DNA of 64,000 nt. Source: Helichrysum umbraculigerum (taxonomy: Eukaryota; Streptophyta; Magnoliopsida; Asterales; Asteraceae). Below the pieces are notes generated by a model that had not been told where the DNA came from, searched no databases, and was given only the letters and a program-made list of their open reading frames with translations. Each line of letters opens with the position of its first letter. Position 1 is the first letter of the stretch. Positions 22,697-33,019 of the stretch are shown piece by piece. A program made the translations under genes and the position numbers. The stretch is taken from NCBI GenBank assembly GCA_949592205.1, contig CATIUR010000001.1, positions 3,512,001-3,576,000 on the forward strand, read 5' to 3'.

Positions 22697-24023
22697 TATA
22701 ACACCCCTCATTTACACTCATTTAAATATAGTAATTCGGAAGCGTAAGTCCAAATAGATAGTAATACTTTACCTCATTTTATCAACTTATAAAATCCAAC
22801 CTTTTCAAAACATAATTTCGTCTGAATCGGTGTTATATAAAACATGGTAAGACATTATTTTATACAAATCGAATATCAGAGTAACGCTTCACGTCAAACA
22901 TTCCTTCTAGTCCAACTTCTTGCTCACCCAAATATATCAATAACCTGCAAGAAGTGTTATGTGGGGGATTAGCATAAAGCTAAGTGAGCAGATAACTAAT
23001 CAACATCATAACTTAGCTCAACAACCTTGTGTACAACACTTAACACTAAAACAAGCAAGTACACAATACGACACATCAACAATGCATCAGTTCAACAATG
23101 CAACATTTCAACTAATCAACAACACCATAATGAGGATCGGCAGCTCTGGGGATAACCATAAACCCGGGTGGCTCCCCAAGAACACTTATCCAACCTAACC
23201 GTATGGCCATACGGACGAGACCGATAGCTAGTGATTATCTTCAACTAACACAGGAGGTGTGTTAAACTTTAGATAACCAACTAGCCCAACCAACAGTTCA
23301 ACAACTCGTTGCCTCATTAACAACTGATGCCCGAAGGCCAACAACAAGTCAAGTGATCACATAATCAACAAGTCACATATTCAACTAGTCAACATATCAA
23401 CAGTATTATTACTATCAACATAATCATCAATGCAACTAATAAAGTAAGAATACGTTACTTGTTGTAACCAAACTTGTTACAACCAAGTTACGCTGAGGAT
23501 TAGAGATCCACTCACCGAATACCTCAGCCATCCACTCAGTAGTCTAATATCACTGAGTCTTCTGCACATAAGATGACTAGGAAGATTAGAGAGTGATAAT
23601 CCATATGTTTGAAGCTTGAATTCATGTTTAACAACTTCAATTTGATGTTTCTTCATGAGTTTGATAATTGATTTTGAGATATAAATGTATATGTATGTTT
23701 ATACGTATGTATGCATATAGATATATGAGGAAAACAATAAACCGACTCAAACATTTGAGTCTATCATATAATTGCCCAATTATCTTTCCCCGTACTTATC
23801 ATTGCCTGGAACTTAAAAACCATTTGCGGGGAAACATTATTTTATTTTACCGTCAACTAAGTTAATTTAAAACAATCAATAATTTATTAGTCACAATAAA
23901 TTATTCGACTCTTTTACCCATTTATTTTCAAATAATACAACACACATATTTTCTGACACACTTAATAATAATTCACAGTCAGAAAATATTAAATACTACT
24001 AGACCCAAATACTGGGTGTTACA
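22697..24023 (-). repeat. 3' LTR of element A
   Basis: 1327 bp, near-identical to 37195-38521. It includes a perfect 16-bp palindrome CCGTATGGCCATACGG at 23199-23214, where the related LTR of B has unrelated sequence. Small frames inside are not genes. Confidence 0.93.
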
Positions 24024-26082
24024 AATCTCCCCTCCTTAAAGAGATTTCGTCCTCGAAATCTGATCACACTTATATGATCTAAGAACACAACCACTTATTA
24101 CTCACATTCCTCATGTGAGATTTAACTCACATTTTATTTCTAGTTTGCTAATATTTATCCTTTCATATTACACTAATTGTATACTACTCATTAATATATG
24201 CATCCAATTTAATTCACTAATGCATATAACCATCATGCATATCAGTAATCACACAACCCCCGAATCAACTTGCATATATTTAACCACTAAACACAAAATG
24301 TATATACATATTATCAACTTACACACCACCAGTAAGTTGTGTTTTACCTCTATTTAATTTATTGGCACAAAATGTTATTTTCAGCACCCAATGTAGCATC
24401 ATCAACTGTTTAATTACAACATATACACCCATCATGTATTATTCCCTTTGAGTAACTCATAATATTTATACACTTGTTTTCAATTCTTTCCACATGCACA
24501 TATCCAAATGTACATGATCTCTGCACCAATACTGTGCCTATACCCTGCCTCTAATGAGTTAAATCAACCACTTACATAGTCAAGTAAAGTATCATATTTA
24601 TCACAACAGCAACTATAGCAGCAAGTCCAACTATAACGACAACGACAACCACAATAACAACAAGTGGTACTGAACACTACTACATGCATCTTAGCAACAA
24701 GTTGTAACTCGATCCGTCACTAGCAATTTAACTAATAATTATATACTTCTTTAGTTATCACTTTGCTAGATTTTCAAATTTTAGCAACTCATTAATTACT
24801 ACTTTACAACTTGTAGTTATAAATACAACTCGATTATATGAAATCCTTTATTTAACAGGAATTCACAATCATATAATCATCAACATATAAGATTAACTAA
24901 TAAGCATTATGTAGAGGTCCATTTCTATAGTTAAACTTATTATCATGTAATCAACTAACATCACATCATACAATTTGGGATGCTAGACAACACCTGTTAA
25001 TACCAAACATCTTTAACAATGGTATTTCAACAACACAAGGTGTTGTCATTAATCATCCATTCAACAATATTATTCACATTCAACTGACCTCTACTTTGCT
25101 TATATCATCTTTTAAGTTTTACAATTAACCATGCATCACACATACACTTCAATTGTACAATAGATACCACGTTAGTAACAACAACTTAGTGGTTTACTAC
25201 CATTCCACTTTAGTCAATATCTGACTATTTCTCAGCTACATTTCAACATCCGATTATATTAAAACGGTTAACTTTATTTGGTACTGAGTAGCCTCAACAA
25301 CTCCATGTGAAATGGCATAATATAAATACGTTGGCCAGACGTCGTCATATTATGTCAGTCACACTTTATTCTCAGGCCACTTCATACCATTTATCTCATA
25401 AGTAATTATCTTTGCTCTCACATAATTCTCAACAGTAATATCAACACTTTACACAATTATAACAACCTGTAATGGCAAGTATATTCCCAATTATTAACCT
25501 GCTACTATTTTCAACTTATCACTTTTAGTATGAACTACTCATATTATCATGTATTTATTAACAATATAAGCGTATTACACCAATGTCTGACACAAATACA
25601 TCAATCAACTCCCTTAATACCCAATTCACTATCCAGTATTATTTATACAACTTAATACTTATAGTACTTTTAGTACTAAACAATTCATCAATAATATAAG
25701 TAATATTCAACACATAATCATCAATCTATATACCTTTAATCAAATTACAATTGAGTATTTCATGCTCAACTATTACATCTATATAAGCTCATGTGCTTAT
25801 TTCGTATTTCGTAATTTCTTAAAACGCTTAATTCAACATTTTATATTACTCTAAGTAATTTAACTAATTCATCACCTTTCAATTAGTCCACATAATATAG
25901 TTCATATGATTATCTAATCAATGTTTACTAATTCTTGCTAGTAGCAATCAACAATACCATTTACTGGTATACTTTGTAGTTAAGTAAACCGCCTACAATC
26001 AACTCATACACAATGAACCATATAGACCTCTTAAAACAAGTTTTAATATTACATATAGTCACAGGAATGATCTCTGGGCTCA
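24024..26082. other. Internal region of element A, 3' part
   Basis: AT-rich, non-coding. The only conserved scraps are the polypurine tract and the relic of the polyprotein end beside 24024. The stretch up to B's target duplication (26083-26087, ATAAA) holds no frame of interest. Confidence 0.7.
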
Positions 26083-26087
26083 ATAAA

Positions 26088-28171
26088 TATAACACCCAAC
26101 TCGAAAATACAAGGATATTTTTTTTTATTTTTAAAAGGAAGCGCAAGATTAGATACGAACCATTGAATTGCATATTTACATTTCAAAATGGCAATTCAAA
26201 TACATACAGTCTTTAAGCTAGATTATCCTAGGCATTACACACGATAAGTTTGGTGTTATAGAAATCCGAAACATATGTCATAACATTAACATAGTTAACA
26301 AAACAGAGTGAGCCTGTCAAACATTCCATTCCTATAGTACTTCTTGCCCACCCACATACCAAAGTAAACCTGCAAGAAGTAATGAGGGGTTAGCACGAAG
26401 CTAAGTGAATAAATCTCAAACTATCACCTAACTTAGCTTAACAAATGAATACAGCAAAGCATAGCAACAGTTAATCATGAAGGATCGGTGGTCCTTGGAG
26501 TACCCTCATGCCGCGGTGGTTCCCCAAGTAACACTTAAAACCAACTGAAGGCCAAATCAGTGGCTAAACCGATAGCTTGGTACTATTACTACTTACAACA
26601 TAATTTCAGTGAACAACACATGTACAAAGCACTTATGATGTCCAAAGTAATAGTACACAAACCCAACACACGTTGACCCCCGACATTCATATAGTCCACA
26701 ACCATCAAGGCAATCAAGGACACCAATAATCATGTTAAGTATAACCATCACGGCAAAATATTAACTTAACAATGAAAACAGTAATTTCATATTTACCCGT
26801 TGTAACCATATTGTCACAACCAAATTAGACTGACAGTCCAAGATCCACTCACCCTTGTCGACTGTAGTCTCCACTCAAAGATCTTATCTTATTGAGTCTT
26901 CTGGTTATCTGAGAACACGATCAAAACCCGAGTTAGCCTCTAATGTTTAGAATTTATAGTATAACATTCACATAATTAATGTCGTGTAATGCTCATACTA
27001 TACTTTCAATACTCGTTAAATAACATAAGCACACAAGTCACAAGTTGTCAAATTCGTCAAAGTAAAACTGACAAACGCGATCCGGGTAGGGTGTGGCTGG
27101 ATCGCGTTCCTTAACACCAAAATATTCTGTTGCCAAAATACACTTTCAAACGCGATCCGGGACAAGGAGCTGGATCGCGTTCCAAGGAACAAAATCCGTT
27201 TGACCCAATTTAACACTATCTAACGCGATCCGTATGATAGGGACTGGATCGCGTTCATACGTACAAAATCATCTTGGGATCAAAATACACATAGCAACGC
27301 GATCCGGGCAAGGGTTTCGGGATCGCGTTCGTATGTTTTTCAGCAATGGTTCAGACCTGCAACTAGTTTCAGCTCGAACCAAAAACTCAAATTTCATACA
27401 ATTCAATCATCAAACACGATTTTGACTTATAATTGACCTCTACAAACATGTGTAAACATATAACAACAACTAATAGCAACATTTAACACCAAGATTCATA
27501 CATGCATCAAGTGTTCAATCTAAATTCAACTAAAACCCAATTCATTCAAATTCATATATGAACACATAATTGATTCATCTTAAATGGACATGAAATCAGT
27601 TTGAAATCAATACACAAACACATTTAACATGAATTTACTCTATTTCATCACTTCATCCATTAACTCAACCAATTCAACCAATTCATGTTCATATATAAAA
27701 TGGAGGTGATTTCACTTACAATGGAGATGATGATGATGATACAATGAAAAGGAAGAACACAAGGGATTAAAATCACAGTCTTCTAGTTGATGGAATCAGA
27801 TTAAATCTTTGGTTTGAGAGTGTAAGTGTTCTTGAGAGCAAAAGTCAGGAACAAAATAGTGTTCTGTCAAAGATGAAGAAACAGGTGTCGACACACCTTA
27901 TGACTCAGCTTATTTTGGGTGTAAATTATACCCGTCCTAAATCTATTGTCTGGAACCTAAAAATACCCGTAATCCAAAATACTTTTATTTTACCGTCAGC
28001 TAAATAAATTTAAAACATGTAATAATTCATTTATCACAATAAGCCAATTGACCAATTGACCTATTAATTTAGCTATCAAATACACCAAGTATTTAAAAAA
28101 ATACAATTTAAATAACAATTAAATTAAGGGAAATACCGTATTTCAACTAGGCCCATTTCGAGGATGTTACA
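26088..28171 (-). repeat. 3' LTR of element B
   Basis: 2084 bp, matching 33020-35101. It contains the four-hairpin array at 27074-27329 and an (ATG)n stretch near 27725. Part of the LTR is similar to the LTR of A around GCAAGAAGT...AAGCTAAGTGA, so the two families are related. Confidence 0.93.
27074..27329. repeat. Array of four hairpin modules, period ~74 bp (3' LTR copy)
   Basis: AACGCGATCC starts at 27074, 27149, 27222 and 27296. Each is followed after 13-15 bases by its reverse complement GGATCGCGTT. All four 10-bp stems are perfect, while the loops and spacers differ. Confidence 0.95.
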
Positions 28172-28183
28172 AATCTTCCCTCC

Positions 28184-30088
28184 TTAAGAAGATTTCGTCC
28201 CCGAAATCTCGCCACGCTCAAAAAGATTGGGATAGCGCGTCCTCATGCTAGACTCGGTCTCCCAAGTAAGATTCGGACCCAAACTATGATTCCACTTAAC
28301 CAATACCATAGGGATTTCCTTCTTTCGAAGTTTAGTCACCTTACGGTCCAAAAGCTCTACGGGTTCTTCTACAAGTCTTTGACTTAGGTCAACACGCAAA
28401 TCTTGCAATGGAAGAACTTGGGATTGGTCCTCCACATTGCATTTTCTTAAATAGCACACATTGAAAGTATCATGAATACCCGACAATTCAGGAGGAAGAT
28501 CTAACGACACCGTTTGATCATTGACAACATGTCGAATTTTAAACGGCCCAATGTATCTAGGAGCTAGTTTACCCCGTTTCCCAAACCTGATAACACCTTT
28601 CCAAGGTGAAACCTTCAAGTAAACCAACTCACCTTCTACAAACGAAACTGGTCGATAACGTGGGTCAGCATACTGTTTCTGCCTATCACGGGCAGCTTTC
28701 AATCTATCTCGGGCAATAGCTACCTTATCGGCCGTAATTTGGACTATGTCAGGACCTGCAAACTGCTTTTCACCCGCCTCTAACCAACAAGTGGGTGTTC
28801 TACACCTACGACCATACAACATTTCGTAGGGTGGCATACCTATACTAGAATGGAAAGAATTATTATAGGCAAACTCAACCAATGGTAAATGGGAATCCCA
28901 CGACCCACCAAATTCTAATACACATGCCCGCAACATGTCCTCTAAAGTTTGAATGGTGCGTTCCGACTGACCATCCGTCTGAGGGTGATAAGCCGTACTC
29001 AAGTTGACCCTAGAACCCAATTCACGCTGTAAATTCTGCCAAAAACCCGATACAAATCGAGAATCTCTGTCTGAAACAATCGACAACGGAATCCCATGTC
29101 TAATAACCACTTCATTAATGTACAATTGCACCAATTTACTTAATGATGCCGTCTCACAAGTGGCAAGAAAATGAGCACTCTTGGTCAATCTATCCACAAT
29201 TACCCAAATCATATCATTACCTTTAACAGTTCGAGGTAATTTGGTCACAAAATCCATGGTAATATGTTCCCATTTCCACTCGGGAATCTCGAGTTGCTTC
29301 AAAGCTCCATACGGTTTTTGATGCTCGGTCTTTACTTGAGAGCAAATATGGCAAGATTCAACAATTCGAGCGACATCCAACTTCAAAGTAGGCCACCAAT
29401 ACAATGGTTTTAAATCCTGATACATTTTGGTGCTTCCTGGATGAATCGACAATCTGGATTTATGAGCCTCCAACAATATCACATCTCGAAGTCCACCAAA
29501 CAATGGGACCCAAACACGAGACTGAAATGTCTTTAATCCACGAGAATCTTCTACCAATAAATCTTTCCTTTTAAGCATGATTTCTGATTTCAAGTTATGA
29601 TCCAATAGAGCCTCTATCTGAGCCAATTTCAATTTATCGATCAAGTCAGAAGAGATTTCCAAACGCATTAAGCAAACCCTTTCAGATTTACCCTTTCGGC
29701 TAAGCGCGTCTGCCACCACATTTGCCTTACCCGGATGGTATCGTATCTCACAATCATAATCCTTGATCAGTTCCAACCATCGCCTTTGCCTCATGTTAAG
29801 TTCCTTTTGAGTAAACATGTACTGAAGGCTCTTGTGGTCCGTACAAATAACGCATTTGGTTCCATACAGGTAATGTCTCCAAATCTTTAAGGCAAAAACC
29901 ACAGCTGCAAGTTCCAAGTCATGGGTAGGATAGTTAATCTCATGAGGTTTCAACTGACGTGAAGCATAGGCAATAACACGGTCTCGTTGCATCAAAACAC
30001 AACCTAAACCCGCATGTGAAGCATCACAATATACAATAAAATCCTCGGATCCGTCAGGTAAAGCTAAAACAGGAGCCTGACACAACAA
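28184..30088 (-). CDS. Element B polyprotein, second part: RNase H, integrase, chromodomain
   Basis: This 634-codon stretch lies in the same frame as the upstream gag-RT part, directly after a single TAA codon. Residues 15-130 are RNase H (D22 in VYCDASHAGLG, E59, D84 in CTDHKSL). The integrase zinc region has C246 and C249 in ESCHICS. The integrase core has D279 (HITMDFVTKLP), D340 (SIVSDRDSRF) and E376 (DGQSERTIQ), with the canonical 35-residue spacing between the last two. Residues about 565-625 form a chromodomain-like end (MVLVKWNHSLGPNLTWE). In this family the chromodomain guides integration to heterochromatin. The stop lies eight bases before the polypurine tract. There is no independent start, so this is the continuation of the broken polyprotein, not a separate gene. 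Confidence 0.92.
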   Translation of the reverse strand: MLCQAPVLALPDGSEDFIVYCDASHAGLGCVLMQRDRVIAYASRQLKPHEINYPTHDLELAAVVFALKIWRHYLYGTKCVICTDHKSLQYMFTQKELNMRQRRWLELIKDYDCEIRYHPGKANVVADALSRKGKSERVCLMRLEISSDLIDKLKLAQIEALLDHNLKSEIMLKRKDLLVEDSRGLKTFQSRVWVPLFGGLRDVILLEAHKSRLSIHPGSTKMYQDLKPLYWWPTLKLDVARIVESCHICSQVKTEHQKPYGALKQLEIPEWKWEHITMDFVTKLPRTVKGNDMIWVIVDRLTKSAHFLATCETASLSKLVQLYINEVVIRHGIPLSIVSDRDSRFVSGFWQNLQRELGSRVNLSTAYHPQTDGQSERTIQTLEDMLRACVLEFGGSWDSHLPLVEFAYNNSFHSSIGMPPYEMLYGRRCRTPTCWLEAGEKQFAGPDIVQITADKVAIARDRLKAARDRQKQYADPRYRPVSFVEGELVYLKVSPWKGVIRFGKRGKLAPRYIGPFKIRHVVNDQTVSLDLPPELSGIHDTFNVCYLRKCNVEDQSQVLPLQDLRVDLSQRLVEEPVELLDRKVTKLRKKEIPMVLVKWNHSLGPNLTWETESSMRTRYPNLFERGEISGTKSS

Positions 30089-32842
30089 TTATTTCAAGGT
30101 CTGAAAAGCCGATTCCTGTTGATCACCCCACAGAAATTTCACATCCTTACGAGTTAATTTAGTTAAAGAACCTGCAATCTTGGAGAAATCTTTAATAAAT
30201 TTTCTGTAATAGCCAGCCAAACCCAGAAAACTCTTGATCTCTGACGGAGATTTAGGTGATTGCCAATTCATGACAGCCTCAATTTTAGATGGATCTACTT
30301 TAATCCCATTTTCACAAATGATGTGTCCCAAAAATTGAACTTCACGAAGCCAAAATTCACATTTCGAAAACTTAGCATACAATTTCTCCTTCCTCAAGGT
30401 GTCAAGAACTAAACGCAAATGTACTTCATGATCAGATTCAGATTTAGAATAAACTAAAATATCATCAATGAATACGATGACAAATTCATCGAGAAAAGGT
30501 CTACAAACCATGTTCATCAAATCCATGAAAATTGCTGGAGCGTTAGTCAACCCAAAAGGCATAACAAGGAATTCATAATGACCATAGCGAGTGCGAAAAG
30601 CTGTTTTAGGGATATCCTCCCCACAAACCCGGACTTGGTGATAACCCGATCTCAAGTCTATCTTAGAGAAAAACGAAGACCCTTGCAATTGATCAAACAA
30701 TTCATCTATTCGGGGCAAAGGATACTTATTCTTTACGGTCCTCTTATTCAATTCTCTATAATCAATACACATACGGAAAGTGCCATCTTTCTTTTTAACA
30801 AATAACACAGGAGCACCCCAAGGAGAAGAACTGGGTCTAACAAAACCCTTATCTAATAATTCCTGAATTTGATTCATCATTTCACGGATTTCGGAGGGAG
30901 CTAATCTATAAGGTGCCTTAGCTACCGGAGTAGAACCAGGAATTAACTCAATTTTATATTCTACTTCTCTAACCGGAGGTAGACCAGGCAATTCATCAGG
31001 GAAAACATCCGAATACTCAGAAACAACTCGGACATTACTAATGGCTTTCTTTTCTAGCTTAGCATCGACAACATAGGCTAAATAAGAATCACACCCTTTA
31101 GCTAGAGATTTTCTAGCTTTCATCATAGAGATCAAAGGTATACTACCCCTCTCCCTTTCCCCCCGAGCCACGACATATGACTCGTCTGAAATTGGAATTT
31201 TTATTAGCTTCTTATGACAATCTATATGGGCTTTATTACGACTCAACCAATCCATGCCTAACACGACATCAAACCCATGAATAGGCATCAACAGAAAAGA
31301 AGTAGGGAAGCTATGACCCTCAATCAAAATACTAGCTCCAGTAACCGATGTGGTAACTGAAACTAATTTTTCATCCGCTACCTCAACCTCAATTGGTTGT
31401 AAAATACATGTAGGCGTCAATTTAAGTCTATCACAGAATACCAAGGACATAAAGGAACAATTTGCCCCTGAATCAAATAAGGCGCACGCCGGTACTGAAT
31501 TAATAAGAAAAGTACCAGTGATGACGTCCTCGGCTACAACAGCTTCATCTACGGTCATTCGAAAAGCCCGACCCGTTGGAACTGGAGGATTCTTTCTTTT
31601 CTGGCCAGCAGATGATGATGACCCTCCGACCGTTCCCGATTTTTGCTTCCTTTCCTCTGGACACGCACTCGAACGATGTCCTTCCTTGCGACAATTCCAA
31701 CACACTGGCTTAGGAAAAGGACAATCCTTAATGTCATGACCGAACTGACCACACTTAATACACCTAGCAGTCTGAGGTGTACAATGTCCCGTGTGCCTAG
31801 ACTTGCAATTCTGGCACCAATTTGATCTATCCACTGCACCACCAATAACATTTGGTTTACGGTTATTATAATTACCTTGCCATTTCTTCTTCCCCTGACC
31901 TGACGTAGATTCACCTTTGGGTTTCATTGGGGACTTGTCTTTAATCTCTAAACCATGAGCTCGAATATCACCGTCTACAGAACGAGCCAAATCAAAAGCT
32001 TGGTTAAGATCACCTGCAAGTCTCACCGTAGTCCGATAATTATGGGGTAACATTCCAACAAAATGGTCAATCTTTGTCCTTTCATCCGGTACCCATTGAT
32101 GTACAAATCTCAATTTATCGGTAAACTGGGAGATAAGGTCCTCCATAGTCATACTATCAGTCAATTGCATATCCAAGAATTCACGCCTAATGCGAGTCAT
32201 GTCATATCCGGAGCAATATTTCTTACAAACCTCGTTATGGAAATCAGACCATGTAATGGAAGCTTTTTGCTGAGGTGTTAAATGAGATGTGATAGAATCC
32301 CACCATCCCATTGCCGGACCCTTTAAAAGTTGCACTGCATAAGTTACCTTGATCTCGTCCTCACATCGGCAAACCTCAAATTTTCTTTCGACATCCCTTA
32401 ACCAATCCATGGTCACAGAAGGATTTGTACTCCCAAAGAAATCTGAAGGTCCACTAGATTTAAAAGTCTTAAATGAACATAGTTTTTGCTGAGATGGAGG
32501 AGGAAATACCAGAAACTGAAATCCCGAAGGTCCTGAAGAAGAAAAAGGAGCTGATGTCTGGTAGCAATTAGGCGGTGGCATAGAAAACTGTGATGTCACC
32601 AACGGAGGTGTAATCGTATTAACAGCCGGAATCTGCCGGGATGTTCTAGCTTGTTGTTCGTATAACTCCTTATATTTGTTTAGCTCATCCTCCAAGTACA
32701 AAGTGTAATCATCACGGCTCAATTCATTTGCAGGGAGAGTAGTACTAGTCGGACCTTGGCTTTGAGACTGAAATTCAGGAGGAGAGTCTCTCGCTCCAGA
32801 AGCATTGATCGGAGTACTGGTCGGAGCGTTATTTTCTGCCAT
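30089..32842 (-). CDS. Element B polyprotein, first part: gag, protease, reverse transcriptase
   Basis: The 917-codon frame starts at an ATG 163 bases after the primer site. Residues about 140-270 are the retrotransposon gag domain (MDWLRDVERKF, AMGWWDSI). Three zinc-knuckle-like motifs follow: CQNC...H...C at 343-354, CIKCGQFGHDIKDC at 361-374 and CWNCRKEGHRSSAC at 381-394. The aspartic protease centre is DSG at 457-459 (ALFDSGANCSF). Reverse transcriptase spans about 625-830 with KIDLRSGYHQ and the catalytic FIDD at 791-794. The frame ends ESAFQTLK followed by TAA at the start of the RNase H region. That is not a place where these elements use programmed readthrough, so it is most simply a nonsense mutation in an otherwise intact element. 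Confidence 0.94.
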   Translation of the reverse strand: MAENNAPTSTPINASGARDSPPEFQSQSQGPTSTTLPANELSRDDYTLYLEDELNKYKELYEQQARTSRQIPAVNTITPPLVTSQFSMPPPNCYQTSAPFSSSGPSGFQFLVFPPPSQQKLCSFKTFKSSGPSDFFGSTNPSVTMDWLRDVERKFEVCRCEDEIKVTYAVQLLKGPAMGWWDSITSHLTPQQKASITWSDFHNEVCKKYCSGYDMTRIRREFLDMQLTDSMTMEDLISQFTDKLRFVHQWVPDERTKIDHFVGMLPHNYRTTVRLAGDLNQAFDLARSVDGDIRAHGLEIKDKSPMKPKGESTSGQGKKKWQGNYNNRKPNVIGGAVDRSNWCQNCKSRHTGHCTPQTARCIKCGQFGHDIKDCPFPKPVCWNCRKEGHRSSACPEERKQKSGTVGGSSSSAGQKRKNPPVPTGRAFRMTVDEAVVAEDVITGTFLINSVPACALFDSGANCSFMSLVFCDRLKLTPTCILQPIEVEVADEKLVSVTTSVTGASILIEGHSFPTSFLLMPIHGFDVVLGMDWLSRNKAHIDCHKKLIKIPISDESYVVARGERERGSIPLISMMKARKSLAKGCDSYLAYVVDAKLEKKAISNVRVVSEYSDVFPDELPGLPPVREVEYKIELIPGSTPVAKAPYRLAPSEIREMMNQIQELLDKGFVRPSSSPWGAPVLFVKKKDGTFRMCIDYRELNKRTVKNKYPLPRIDELFDQLQGSSFFSKIDLRSGYHQVRVCGEDIPKTAFRTRYGHYEFLVMPFGLTNAPAIFMDLMNMVCRPFLDEFVIVFIDDILVYSKSESDHEVHLRLVLDTLRKEKLYAKFSKCEFWLREVQFLGHIICENGIKVDPSKIEAVMNWQSPKSPSEIKSFLGLAGYYRKFIKDFSKIAGSLTKLTRKDVKFLWGDQQESAFQTLK

Positions 32843-33004
32843 ATCCCTGTATCACAACACATCTCCTAACCCGTTAATTGTTAGTACTCAGCAATACTAA
32901 CCAAATCATATTCACTAGCTCAATCCCCTTCCCAGGAATGTTTGACTAACACAAATAGATTTGGGATTGAACAGTTAACCCATGTTCAATTCACCCAAAC
33001 CGTT

Positions 33005-33016
33005 GCTCTGATACCA
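33005..33016 (-). other. Primer binding site of element B
   Basis: The minus strand reads TGGTATCAGAGC three bases inside the 5' LTR end, complementary to the 3' end of initiator-Met tRNA. Confidence 0.85.
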
Positions 33017-33019
33017 ATT

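Noticed and set aside
22959..23198. 79-codon frame repeated at 37457-37696
   Set aside because: Identical because it lies in the two LTRs of element A; not a gene pair.
27074..27329. CRISPR-like array (regular short repeats with spacers)
   Set aside because: Repeats are paired inverted motifs within a plant LTR, present in both LTRs; no cas genes and a eukaryotic context.
27016..27425. Open frames around the CGCGATCC region of the B LTRs, repeated at 33946-34355
   Set aside because: They are shadows of the hairpin array, identical in both LTRs, with no coding signature.
31350..31914. Overlapping frames of 119-129 codons on both strands within element B
   Set aside because: They lie inside the gag/protease coding region in other frames.
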